Positions 51,417 to 58,985 of a stretch of 58,985 nt of DNA are shown here, in pieces (within the stretch, counting starts at the first letter, position 1; each line of letters begins with the position of its first letter). Position numbers and translations under genes: made by a program. The stretch is from Halanaerobium saccharolyticum. GTDB lineage: Bacteria > Bacillota > Halanaerobiia > Halanaerobiales > Halanaerobiaceae. Below the pieces are notes generated by a model that saw only the letters and a program-made list of their open reading frames with translations, had not been told where the DNA came from and did not search any database. The stretch is taken from contig NZ_QAXS01000017.1 in the NCBI RefSeq assembly GCF_003053565.1, positions 1 to 58,985 on the forward strand, read 5' to 3'.

Positions 51417-51977
51417 ATGAAACTAAAAGCTCTATTTTTAAAAGCTGCTGTTATTCTAATTGGAATCCTCGTCACAGCTCTATTAATCTTTGTCTTACCC
51501 TTAATAGCTGAGGATGCTGCAGCCAGCAGTTTAAAGATGGCCTATGTGTTGTATGCCATTTTAACTATAATGTATATTAGTTCTGCACCTTTTTTTGCCC
51601 TCTTATTTCAGATATTTAAAGTTTTAAACTATGTTCGAGCAGAAGAGTTTTTTTCTAAGCCAATATTAAATGCTCTAAATAAGATAAAAAGGTATGGATA
51701 TATTATCAGCTTTCTTTATCTACTGGCCCTGCCGCTTTTTTATATTGTTGGAGAAGTAGATGATGCTCCAGGGCTTATTCTAATCGGGATGTTTTTTCTT
51801 TTTGCTTCCCTGGTGCTTTCAGTTTCTACTGATCTGTTTCAAAACTTACTCGAAAGCGAATATGATAAAATAGAAGACACTATTATCGAGAGAATAGTAA
51901 AAGCGCGAAAGGAAAACTTTAATCCTAAAGATGCTTTAACTGAAAAGGATATAATTGATTTATTGGATAAAGATTAA
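51417..51977 (+). CDS. DUF2975-like membrane protein with a Phd-type C-terminal tail
   Basis: About four membrane helices in residues 8-150 (ALFLKAAVILIGILVTALLIFVL and others), of the kind that in many Firmicutes sits beside an XRE regulator. The last ~30 residues, ERIVKARKENFNPKDALTEKDII, are soluble and almost the same as the tail of the Phd antitoxin at 42351-42650, so the natural C-terminus seems to have been replaced by antitoxin sequence. GAGG precedes the ATG. Function unknown. Confidence 0.75.
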   Translation: MKLKALFLKAAVILIGILVTALLIFVLPLIAEDAAASSLKMAYVLYAILTIMYISSAPFFALLFQIFKVLNYVRAEEFFSKPILNALNKIKRYGYIISFLYLLALPLFYIVGEVDDAPGLILIGMFFLFASLVLSVSTDLFQNLLESEYDKIEDTIIERIVKARKENFNPKDALTEKDIIDLLDKD

Positions 51978-52089
51978 AGCTATTATTTTTCTTAGATATA
52001 AGACTGATGATCTAGCGAAAAATATTCAGAATTTTGGGAAGTCATATATATTAAGCCTGATTAAATATTTTTATAGGAAGGAAAATAAA

Positions 52090-52674
52090 ATGACTAAATC
52101 AATCAGAAAAGATATTAAAATTCGTCCAGAAACACATAAAGATTATCAAGATATCGTATCACTTGTATTACGATCTTTTAAGGAAGGGACTCCATATTCA
52201 GATGGTACAGATGTAGTAGCATTAATTGAAGAAATTAGAGACTCTAAGTATTATATACCGGAATTATCATTTGTAGCAGAGCTTGAAAATAAAGTTGTAG
52301 GACATTTTATGTTCTCACATTTTCCTTTATCTCCGACCAAAGAAGGCGGACATCATAATAATGCTAAAACTGAAATAATAATGCTGGCCCCGGTAGCAGT
52401 CCATGCTGATCACTTCAAACAGGGAATAGGTACTGCTATGTTAACTCAGGGAATTAACAAGGTAAAAGAATTGGGATACCGAGGAATAACAGTTGAAGGC
52501 GACTTTAATTTTTATAATAGACTTGGTTTTGAGACTTCAAGTAACTATGATATTTATCCAACCAGTGGTTTTCCTATGGAAGAACCGCGATGTATGATGT
52601 GTCAGGAAACTTATCCTGGGTCACTTGCAGAGATTAAAGGCTATGTTGTCTACGATATGTATTATAATGCTTAA
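52090..52674 (+). CDS. GNAT family N-acetyltransferase
   Basis: 194 aa of the YhbS-like group: IKIRPETHKDYQDIVSLV, FVAELENKVVGHFMFSHF, motif A VAVHADHFKQGIGTAMLTQ near residue 107 and EGDFNFYNRLGFE. Substrate unknown. Start ATG 52090 after AGGAAG; the frame extends to an earlier ATG at 51955 that overlaps the preceding gene and has no binding site. Its stop overlaps the start of the interrupted CPBP gene. Confidence 0.85.
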   Translation: MTKSIRKDIKIRPETHKDYQDIVSLVLRSFKEGTPYSDGTDVVALIEEIRDSKYYIPELSFVAELENKVVGHFMFSHFPLSPTKEGGHHNNAKTEIIMLAPVAVHADHFKQGIGTAMLTQGINKVKELGYRGITVEGDFNFYNRLGFETSSNYDIYPTSGFPMEEPRCMMCQETYPGSLAEIKGYVVYDMYYNA

Positions 52675-52767
52675 AAAATCAAACGCTTTACTATATGAAA
52701 TGATTGCTGTTATGGGTCTGACTGTAATATTTTCGTTTCTCTATCCTGAATATAAGAGTTTCATTAC
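52667..52767 (+). pseudogene. CPBP protease gene, 5' part (interrupted by a TnpB element)
   Basis: The ATG at 52667 opens a frame MLKKSNALLYEMIAVMGLTV...KSFIT that hits the insertion at TTAC (52764-52767). The first hydrophobic segment lies here. Joining 52767 directly to 54246 continues the frame without change into the rest of the protease (ends at 54795). Confidence 0.8.
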
Positions 52768-52934
52768 CTAATTTAGCCGAGAAAGCCTCGCTTATGTCAA
52801 TGGGCGGGGATGAATCGGCTAATTTATATGTTGAACACTTGTTCTTTTAGTGGTATAATATACTTAGTAATAAAGTTTTTTGCATTGGATTAAAATATCA
52901 TTGATATCTAATAATTAATGAAAAGGTGTTTGCT

Positions 52935-54023
52935 ATGCAATTAACATATGTGCTGGAGTTATTAAAACCAACTAAAAGAAAAGAAAATATATTCTTAAAT
53001 AATATTGCAGAAGTAGTTAAAAATCGTCAGGCTATTGCTATTAAACTTAAAGCAGGAAAAACTGAATTGAGTTCTGCTGATTTTAAGAATATAAACCTAC
53101 CTTCTGCTGTTAAGAATCAGAATATTAGGGAAGTTAAAGCTCTCCACAAATTATTTTTAAAATCTGGTTCTGATAAAGATAATATCGAATTCAAAGCTAA
53201 CCAGCCTATCTGCTATAATAATCAAAATTATAAGATTGATCACCATATAATCTCAATTCCTCTTTATACAACTAAATGTCAAAGATTTGCTTTTCCTGTT
53301 AAGCAGACTGAAAGATTTGAAAAGCTGCAGCAGCATATCAATAGTGGCTGCAAATTGGGTAAAGCCAGTCTCTTCTACAAAAGAGGCAAATGGTATTTTG
53401 CTGTAACAATTAGAATTGCGGCTAAAAAAACTTCTACCTCTAATTTAATGGGAATTGACATAGGGCTTCGTCAATTAGCGGTTGCCAGTGTTAAAAATCC
53501 CCAAGGCAAAGAAATTAATCGCCAATTTCACAATGGTAAACAGGCAGGTTTTATCCGCAAAAAGTATCGTATGTTAAGAAGAAAACTGGGTCAATCAAAA
53601 AAAGTTAAAGCTATTAAAAATATTAATGACAAAGAGCAGAGATGGATGACTGATTTAAACCATAAAATTAGTCGCCAGCTTATTAATTTTGCTGTGCAAA
53701 AGAAAGTTGGTACTATAATTATGGAGAATCTAGAAAATATCCGTAATACTGCTAATAGTCTTAATAGAGCAGATAGAAACATCCACAGCTGGACTTTCTA
53801 TCAACTTCAACAATTTATTGAATATAAGGCTGAATTAGCTGGGATTAAGGTGGAATACATAAATCCAAAGTACACTTCCCAGAGTTGTTCTAGATGTGCT
53901 AAGGTTAAAAAATCTAACCGCAAAGCTAACTTATACTCTTGCGAGTGTGGTAATCATATCCACTCTGATTTAAATGCAAGTCGTAATATAGCTAATAAAT
54001 ATTTAGAGCAACAATCTGCTTAG
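52935..54023 (+). CDS. tnpB: RNA-guided endonuclease TnpB (IS200/IS605 OrfB)
   Basis: 362 aa, with an intact RuvC-like nuclease: first Asp in MGIDIGLRQLAVAS near residue 172, Glu in IIMENLENIR near 262 and last Asp in HSDLNASRN near 343. The zinc-finger between reads SCSRC...SCECG. TnpB cuts DNA next to a transposon-associated motif using a guide from the transposon right end, and so keeps the element from being lost (established for ISDra2). The start is the ATG 52935 after AAAAGGTG. Probably functional as no stop or missing catalytic residue is seen. Confidence 0.93.
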   Translation: MQLTYVLELLKPTKRKENIFLNNIAEVVKNRQAIAIKLKAGKTELSSADFKNINLPSAVKNQNIREVKALHKLFLKSGSDKDNIEFKANQPICYNNQNYKIDHHIISIPLYTTKCQRFAFPVKQTERFEKLQQHINSGCKLGKASLFYKRGKWYFAVTIRIAAKKTSTSNLMGIDIGLRQLAVASVKNPQGKEINRQFHNGKQAGFIRKKYRMLRRKLGQSKKVKAIKNINDKEQRWMTDLNHKISRQLINFAVQKKVGTIIMENLENIRNTANSLNRADRNIHSWTFYQLQQFIEYKAELAGIKVEYINPKYTSQSCSRCAKVKKSNRKANLYSCECGNHIHSDLNASRNIANKYLEQQSA

Positions 54024-54245
54024 ATGGTAATAGTCTAAGTGCCTGAGTGCCTATATTAGCATAATGCTAGGATTATACTATTGAAATGTATAGTCGGCTA
54101 TCTCAGGAGGGCTGATGGCACAGCCTCGAGTCGAAGTCGAATTGGGCTACTAGAAATAGACTGCCTTCTAATCATTCGACAACCTCGCAAGTTCTTTTAA
54201 GGAATCCTCGTTCGTGACGATAGGAACGGGCGGGGAGGATGTCAA
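54024..54245 (+). ncRNA. Predicted omega RNA / right end of the TnpB element
   Basis: GC-richer, hairpin-rich stretch after tnpB that ends GGGCGGGGAGGATGTCAA. Contains TGGCACAGCCTCGAG and the stem AATCCTCG...GGGGAGGAT. In TnpB elements the 3' end of this RNA is the element end and the next ~16-20 nt are the guide; here the guide would be TCTAGCACCCCTAATTTA, the protease gene sequence. Confidence 0.7.
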
Positions 54246-54795
54246 TCTAGCACCCCTAATTTATCTACTTATTGAGCGCAAGAAAAGGGGAAGAAGTTGG
54301 AATGATATAGGTTTTAAGTTTAAACAAACACTATCTGATCTAAAAAATAATTGGTATTTAGTCATCTTAGTGGTAATTGTTACCCAGGTGCTTACCCTAA
54401 TAATTGGTGAATATTTTTTTGCTGGTTTTCTGCAGCATATACAATCTAGAATTCCTTTAATTGATCCTTCACACTTAATCCCCTTTATGATCATGTTATT
54501 TGCAGCAACACTGGGAGAAGAATTAATATTTCGCGTATTTTTTCAGAAAAGATTAAACTGGTATATCGGGATTATACCAGCAATTTTAATATCTTCAGCT
54601 GTTTTTTCTTCTCTGCACTATGCTAGTGGACCACTTTCTATTATTAGTTTTGATATTATCACTATTTTCATAGACAGTATTATCTATGGGATAATCTATT
54701 ATAAAACTAAAAATGTTTTTGCTGCCTGGATTCCCCATCTTTTAGCAGATGTTGTTGCGATTTTTTTAATAGTAAATTTTTTATCTATAAGTTGA
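54246..54795 (+). pseudogene. CPBP intramembrane metalloprotease, 3' part (interrupted gene)
   Basis: Continues the frame of 52667-52767. CPBP (CAAX/Abi) motifs: GEELIFRVFF (EExxxR), SSLHYASGP (His) and WIPHLLADV (HxxxD-like). Several membrane helices. Reconstructed protein is 216 aa. As it stands the start is lost and only a GTG-like frame from 54214 is open, so it is a pseudogene unless the element excises. Confidence 0.82.
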
Positions 54796-54856
54796 TCTAT
54801 TTAAATAGAGATAAAATTAATTTGGGGATTATAAAAAAATATGCTGGAGGGATGAA

Positions 54857-55819
54857 ATGAAAATATTTGGGAAGCTTTTATTATTAGGTAGTGGATTAAT
54901 AGCAGCACTTTTGATTTTTTCCACTTTTTATCATATATATCAGCTCAGAAATGAAGCCAAAAAATATCCTCCTCCTGGTAAATTAATAACGGTTGATAAT
55001 AATAAAATGCATGTATTTACTGAGGGCCAGGGTGATATTACTCTTGTATTTATGGCAGGATCTGGCACAAGTGGCCCGACAATAGATTTTAAACCTTTGT
55101 GGAGTAAATTATTAGATGAGTATAGGATTACAGTAGTAGAAAAAGCTGGTTATGGCTGGAGTGAACAATCAGCAGGCTCAGGAGACATAGAAAAAATGCT
55201 TGAAAAAACAAGAAAAGCACTAAAACTTTCAGGGGAAGATGGGCCATATGTACTTGTACCTCATTCAATGTCAGGTTTAGAAGCAATTTGCTGGGCTCAA
55301 AAATATCCAGACGAGATTAGAGCAATTATAGGACTTGATCCAGCAATTCCAGATCATTATTTGAATTCAGCTTTTAAACTCCCCAGTAAAAGTCAATTAT
55401 ATATCATGTATTTTATGTCAAAAATAGGATTAACCAGATTTATGGGGAGGTCAGAATTAGAAAAAAATTTACCTCTACTTAAATCTAAAGATTTAACAGT
55501 TGAAGATAAAGAAAAACTTACTGCAGTTTTTTATAAAAGTTCTTTGACAAAAAATATGTTAAACGAAATTGATTATATTGAAGAGAACGCTTCCCAAGTA
55601 AAAAGAAACGGCATACCTTCAGATATCCCAATGTATTTTTTTATAGCAGAAAATAGTGATATCAGTATTATTCCCAATTGGACAGCAGATTTATCTAAGT
55701 ACTTAGATGAGGTTAAAAGTGGAAATTATAAAATGCTTAATACTGGACATTATGTCCATCATGAAAAATCTGATCTTATAGCCCAGGAAATAAAAAGATT
55801 TATAAGAGAAAAATTCTAA
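54857..55819 (+). CDS. Alpha/beta hydrolase with N-terminal membrane anchor
   Basis: 320 aa. Residues 1-30 form a signal-anchor (FGKLLLLGSGLIAALLIFSTF). Then the hydrolase fold: VFMAGSGTSGP near residue 66, VEKAGYGWSE, nucleophile elbow VPHSMSGLEA near 134 (HSMSG) and a C-terminal His in NTGHYVHHEK near 297. Likely esterase or peptidase of the proline iminopeptidase/lysophospholipase type facing outside the membrane (inference). GGAGGG precedes the ATG. Confidence 0.88.
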   Translation: MKIFGKLLLLGSGLIAALLIFSTFYHIYQLRNEAKKYPPPGKLITVDNNKMHVFTEGQGDITLVFMAGSGTSGPTIDFKPLWSKLLDEYRITVVEKAGYGWSEQSAGSGDIEKMLEKTRKALKLSGEDGPYVLVPHSMSGLEAICWAQKYPDEIRAIIGLDPAIPDHYLNSAFKLPSKSQLYIMYFMSKIGLTRFMGRSELEKNLPLLKSKDLTVEDKEKLTAVFYKSSLTKNMLNEIDYIEENASQVKRNGIPSDIPMYFFIAENSDISIIPNWTADLSKYLDEVKSGNYKMLNTGHYVHHEKSDLIAQEIKRFIREKF

Positions 55820-55832
55820 GAGGGAGGTTATT

Positions 55833-56912
55833 ATGACAAAGATTAAAGATCTAAAAATTTATAAGGCAAAATCTAAGACTTCTCGAAAAATTTCTGACGC
55901 AACCCATGATATTTCAGATATTTCTTTTCATATTCTAGAGATAGTTACTGACAAAGAAATTAGAGGACAGGGTTATCTGCTTTCCTTTCATTATTCTCCT
56001 AATGCAATAAAAGGTGCTCTAGAAGATTTAAAGAATTTTATTTTAGAAAGAGAATATCATATTTATGAAACAGTTAAATTAAAAAAAGATTATGAAGCTG
56101 AAACAGAATATTTTGGTAATCCCGGTCTGCAGAGATGGGCTTTAGCAGTTTTAAATATTGCAATGTGGGATGCCTGGGGCCATCAATTAGAGCAGCCAAT
56201 CTGGAAAATTCTTGGAGGAAGCAAAATCAAAATTCCTGTCTATGGAAGTGGGGGCTGGTTATCTTATTCAGAACAAGAATTATTAGAAGAGGTTAAAGAT
56301 TATAAAAAACGGGGGTTTAAAGCAGTAAAAATAAAGGTCGGTTCAGAAAATATTGAAAGAGATGTTCAAAGAATTAAAAAAGTAAGAGAAACTGTTGGAA
56401 GAGATATAAAGATTATGATTGATGCAAATCAGGGCCTGGAAGTTCCAGAAGCAATTAAACTCTCTAAACTTGCTTCAGAGATAGGTATTCACTGGTTTGA
56501 GGAGCCAATTTTGCACAATGACTTTTCCGGTTATGAAATTATTAGACGTAAAACAAATATTGCTCTTGCAATGGGAGAAAGGGAATACAATTGTACAGCT
56601 TTAAAAGAACTCATTAGAAGAAATGCTATAGATCTCTGGCAGCCAGATATCATAAGAATTGGTGGAGTTGAAGAATGGAAAAAATCAGCTTCTTTAGCTA
56701 TTTTAAATAATATTCCTGTTCTTCCTCATTATTATAAAGATTATGATGTTCCCCTGCTCACAACAATTTCGAAACCATATGGAGCTGAATCTTTTGACTG
56801 GATTGATCAATTAATAGACAATAAAATGAAAATAGAAGATGGATATATATATCCGAGAGAAAGAAATGGCTGGGGCTTTAAATTCAAAAAAGAGTATTTA
56901 GAAGAGATTTAA
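55833..56912 (+). CDS. Enolase-superfamily enzyme (mandelate racemase / muconate lactonising type)
   Basis: 359 aa. Barrel active site of the superfamily: KxK motif FKAVKIKVGS near residue 163, metal-ligand Asp in MIDANQG near 195, Glu in HWFEEPI near 221 and the next acid in MGEREYN near 246, with DLWQPDIIRIGG near 269 and the general His/Asp near FLPHYYKDYD-like PHYYKDYD near 306. Racemase or dehydratase on a hydroxy- or amino-acid is typical; the substrate cannot be read from sequence. AGAGGGAGG before the ATG. Confidence 0.88.
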   Translation: MTKIKDLKIYKAKSKTSRKISDATHDISDISFHILEIVTDKEIRGQGYLLSFHYSPNAIKGALEDLKNFILEREYHIYETVKLKKDYEAETEYFGNPGLQRWALAVLNIAMWDAWGHQLEQPIWKILGGSKIKIPVYGSGGWLSYSEQELLEEVKDYKKRGFKAVKIKVGSENIERDVQRIKKVRETVGRDIKIMIDANQGLEVPEAIKLSKLASEIGIHWFEEPILHNDFSGYEIIRRKTNIALAMGEREYNCTALKELIRRNAIDLWQPDIIRIGGVEEWKKSASLAILNNIPVLPHYYKDYDVPLLTTISKPYGAESFDWIDQLIDNKMKIEDGYIYPRERNGWGFKFKKEYLEEI

Positions 56913-56975
56913 GTTGAAGAAGATTATTTTTCATAAAACATTATATTAATCTTTGCCAGCATAGAGGAGGTAATT

Positions 56976-57392
56976 ATGGAAATTCCAAAAGAAATTAAAA
57001 CTTTACTGAAAAACAATAAATTGTGTAGTATGGCAACCTGTTGGAATGAAAAGCCTTACTTATCATTGATGAATTATACCTATCTAGAATCAGAAAATAT
57101 AGTTATCTTAAGCAGTAGAAAAAACAGCAAAAAATATACTAATATTCAAAAAAACAAAAATATATCACTGCTCATATTTTCAAATTCAACTAATAAAAGT
57201 GCTATGTTTTTAGGCACAGCTCTAACTTTAAATACGGGAGATGAAAAAGAAGAGTACTATAGAAAAATGCACATGAAAAACTGTGAGATGCCTCAATTTA
57301 TTCTGGGAGAAGATATTAATTTAATAATTTTTAACATTGAAGAGGTTATTGTTTCTGACAGAGAGGACAATGTTAAATATATTGGTGAATAA
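56976..57392 (+). CDS. Pyridoxamine 5'-phosphate oxidase-like flavin-binding protein
   Basis: 138 aa split-barrel protein: LCSMATCWNEKPYLSLMNYTY near the N-terminus and VILSSRKNSKKYTNIQKNKNISLLIF, the FMN-binding pattern of PNPOx-like proteins. True pyridoxamine oxidases are longer; this is of the short general stress or heme-utilisation-type class and its role is unknown. AGGAGG precedes the ATG. Confidence 0.82.
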   Translation: MEIPKEIKTLLKNNKLCSMATCWNEKPYLSLMNYTYLESENIVILSSRKNSKKYTNIQKNKNISLLIFSNSTNKSAMFLGTALTLNTGDEKEEYYRKMHMKNCEMPQFILGEDINLIIFNIEEVIVSDREDNVKYIGE

Positions 57393-57482
57393 AAATATCT
57401 TAAAACCCTAACTTTAGATGGGTGTATTTGTTTATAGAATAATATATTATTAATTCACAATAAATCTTTAGGAGGGGTATTT

Positions 57483-58946
57483 ATGATATTTTCAGTAAAT
57501 CAATCAAGTATATTACCAGTTAATAGGATTATTTTATCTGCAGTGATCTTTATTTTCTGCTCACTTATTTTACTATTTTCATTTATTGCATTAAGAAGGA
57601 AACTAAAGGGCCAACGAATAAAAATATTTGGGGTTTGGACGGTTTTCAGTTTGCTGGCAGCTTTGCTCTTGTATTACACAGGTTTTTTCGGCACTTATAT
57701 TGATGTGCAGGCTGCTCAAGATAAAAACTACAGCAGAGAGGAATTAGTTCAGGATTTAAAGCAGATAGAAAGCGCTATTATGGATGAAAATCCACTTATA
57801 TTTACTTATAGAGAGAAATTAAAAGCAGATTTTGCTCAAAGATATAATCTGATTGAAGATGGAATGACAGAGTTAGAATTTTATAGATTGATTAATCCTT
57901 TAATTGCTAATATCAACTGTGGACATACAAATCTGTATATTTCAGAGGCATTAGAAAAAAATAGAGAAGAAAAGGCAAAGTTTTTTCCTCTGCAGGTAAC
58001 TCTGATAAATAATGAACTTTTTTTCTTAGAAGATGATCCAGAAAGTGGAATTAAGACAGGTAATAAAATCAAAACAATTAATGATTTAAACAGCGAAAAA
58101 ATCATAGAAAAGCTGATTGAAAACATTAGTGGTGACGGAGATGGTGAGGCAAAACAGCGGTATATAATCAGCAACTATTTTAACAGCAGTTTCTATGATT
58201 TTGTTGATAATTCAGATAAATTTATTGTTGAATATTTTGATGGAAATGGAAATCAGTTAACTGCTGATTTAAATGCAGAACAAAATAGCAGTTATAATTT
58301 AAACTCCTGGAGCCTTCAATTTGCAGACTATAGTGACGGAAATTATTATGACAGTGAAATATATAATAATTATGCCCTGCTTGATTTAAATGTTTTCATG
58401 CAGGAAAAAGACGAAAAATTTGATTCTTTTTTAGAGGAATTTTTCAAGGAACTAGATGAAAAAGAAATTTCTAATTTAATTATTGATCTTAGAGGTAATT
58501 TTGGCGGTAATCCATTCATGTCAAAAACATTACTTTCCTATTTAGTTAGTAAAGAAACTGACTATTTTACTGATGATCTTCCTTTTCTCCAGCGCTTATT
58601 AGGCTTTACAGATCCAATTGAAGCTGCCGAAAATAATTTTGAGGGAGAAATTGTTCTTCTAACAGATGGTGCAAATTTTTCAACAGCCGCTCATTTCGCT
58701 GCCTTTTTTAAATACAATAAACTTGGTACCATAGTGGGAAGTGAAACTGGCGGATCATATGTCTGTACCGATAGTTCCAAAGACTTAGTTTTAAGTAATA
58801 CCCGGATGCGCCTCCATTATTCTACCCTGACCTATGAACTTGCAATAGAAGGAATGCCCAAAAGAAAAGGAATTCAACCAGATATTACTGGGTTATGTCA
58901 AAAAATCTATGAAAAAGTGATGTTGAAGACAGAATTTAGTTTTTAG
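57483..58946 (+). CDS. S41-family C-terminal-processing-like peptidase, membrane anchored
   Basis: 487 aa. Two N-terminal membrane helices (residues ~15-36 and ~50-72) anchor an extracytoplasmic part beginning at the DVQAAQDKNYSREELVQDL region. C-terminal ~180 residues resemble S41/Tsp peptidases: LIIDLRGNFGGNPFMSKTL, ILLTDGANFSTAAHFAAFF-type nucleophile region with Ser in NFSTAA, and VGSETGGS. The usual PDZ domain is not evident. GGAGGGG precedes the ATG. The 39 nt after it to the window end hold nothing recognised. Confidence 0.82.
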   Translation: MIFSVNQSSILPVNRIILSAVIFIFCSLILLFSFIALRRKLKGQRIKIFGVWTVFSLLAALLLYYTGFFGTYIDVQAAQDKNYSREELVQDLKQIESAIMDENPLIFTYREKLKADFAQRYNLIEDGMTELEFYRLINPLIANINCGHTNLYISEALEKNREEKAKFFPLQVTLINNELFFLEDDPESGIKTGNKIKTINDLNSEKIIEKLIENISGDGDGEAKQRYIISNYFNSSFYDFVDNSDKFIVEYFDGNGNQLTADLNAEQNSSYNLNSWSLQFADYSDGNYYDSEIYNNYALLDLNVFMQEKDEKFDSFLEEFFKELDEKEISNLIIDLRGNFGGNPFMSKTLLSYLVSKETDYFTDDLPFLQRLLGFTDPIEAAENNFEGEIVLLTDGANFSTAAHFAAFFKYNKLGTIVGSETGGSYVCTDSSKDLVLSNTRMRLHYSTLTYELAIEGMPKRKGIQPDITGLCQKIYEKVMLKTEFSF

Positions 58947-58985
58947 AGTAAATTTTAATGGTTGGGATGACCGCATTGCCCTTGA

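Larger units (their letters stand above)
52768..54245 (+). mobile_element. IS200/IS605-type element carrying only tnpB
   Basis: 1478 bp. It starts right after TTAC and ends with TCAA, the same pair of cleavage motifs known from IS608. Left end carries a hairpin, TTAGCCGA...TCGGCTAA (about 52773-52825). The right end (54024-54245) is a ~220-nt structured region expected to give the omega RNA. No tnpA is present, so mobility would need TnpA in trans. Confidence 0.88.

Noticed and set aside
54214-54245. Start of an intact CPBP protease at 54214
   Set aside because: That frame begins inside the right end of the TnpB element; the true start is at 52667 on the other side of the insertion.

Overview
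The window comes from a low-GC, AT-rich bacterium. Gram-positive style ribosome binding sites (AAAGGAGG and similar), an L-box lysine riboswitch, an acetylase-type diaminopimelate pathway, a CtsR-like operator before clpB and a betaine (osmoprotectant) ABC transporter together suggest a halophilic or osmotolerant anaerobic Firmicute. Halanaerobiales is my best guess, but that is inference and no marker gene is present.

Left flank (1-22.6 kb) is ordinary chromosome: a DEAD-box RNA helicase with an attenuator-like leader (minus strand), a secreted-type esterase family gene, a three-gene glycine betaine ABC operon (ATPase-CBS, binding protein, permease) behind a structured leader with a terminator, glutamate dehydrogenase, a lysine-riboswitch-controlled lysA-dapA-dapB-dapH cluster followed by an ArgD/N-acetyl-DAP type aminotransferase, a XerD-like recombinase, clpB, an MFS transporter, acetyltransferases including an AAC(3)-like enzyme, and two flavodoxin-fold reductases.

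Centre (22.6-43.1 kb) is a chromosomal integron. A tyrosine recombinase (22638-23723) reads toward the array; its 3' end is followed by an attI-like point at 23804/23805, then 16 gene cassettes, all ending in an attC-like folded site bounded by ATAAC...GTTAT. I see 15 full-length sites and one truncated site, in six sequence families. In 15 of 16 cassettes the left core (R'') of the attC is the reverse complement of the first 8-10 bases of its own cassette rather than of the neighbouring core, which is the signature of G|TT cassette recombination. Cargo includes a pentapeptide-repeat ion channel, a membrane protein of unknown function, a HEPN-motif protein, a complete Gabija-like pair (OLD/TOPRIM nuclease plus UvrD-like helicase), a Ser/Thr kinase, a RidA-like protein, Doc/AbrB and Phd/ParE toxin-antitoxin pairs, orphan antitoxins, acetyltransferases and a methyltransferase. 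Four cassettes have no convincing ORF; they form two subtypes of one homologous, foldable sequence and are the best candidate here for an undescribed structured RNA.

Right flank (43.1-59 kb) is accessory or small-metabolism chromosome: fragments of toxin-antitoxin and acetyltransferase genes at the broken end of the array, a cupin, a PHP phosphoesterase, a GNAT-membrane fusion, a flavin reductase-like protein, a P-loop protein, a decayed hydrolase, a nitroreductase, folA-thyA, a short-chain dehydrogenase, more GNATs, a TnpB-only IS200/IS605-type element inserted precisely (TTAC | ... TCAA |) into a CPBP protease gene that would be restored in frame by excision, an alpha/beta hydrolase, an enolase-superfamily enzyme, a PNPOx-like protein and an S41-type peptidase.
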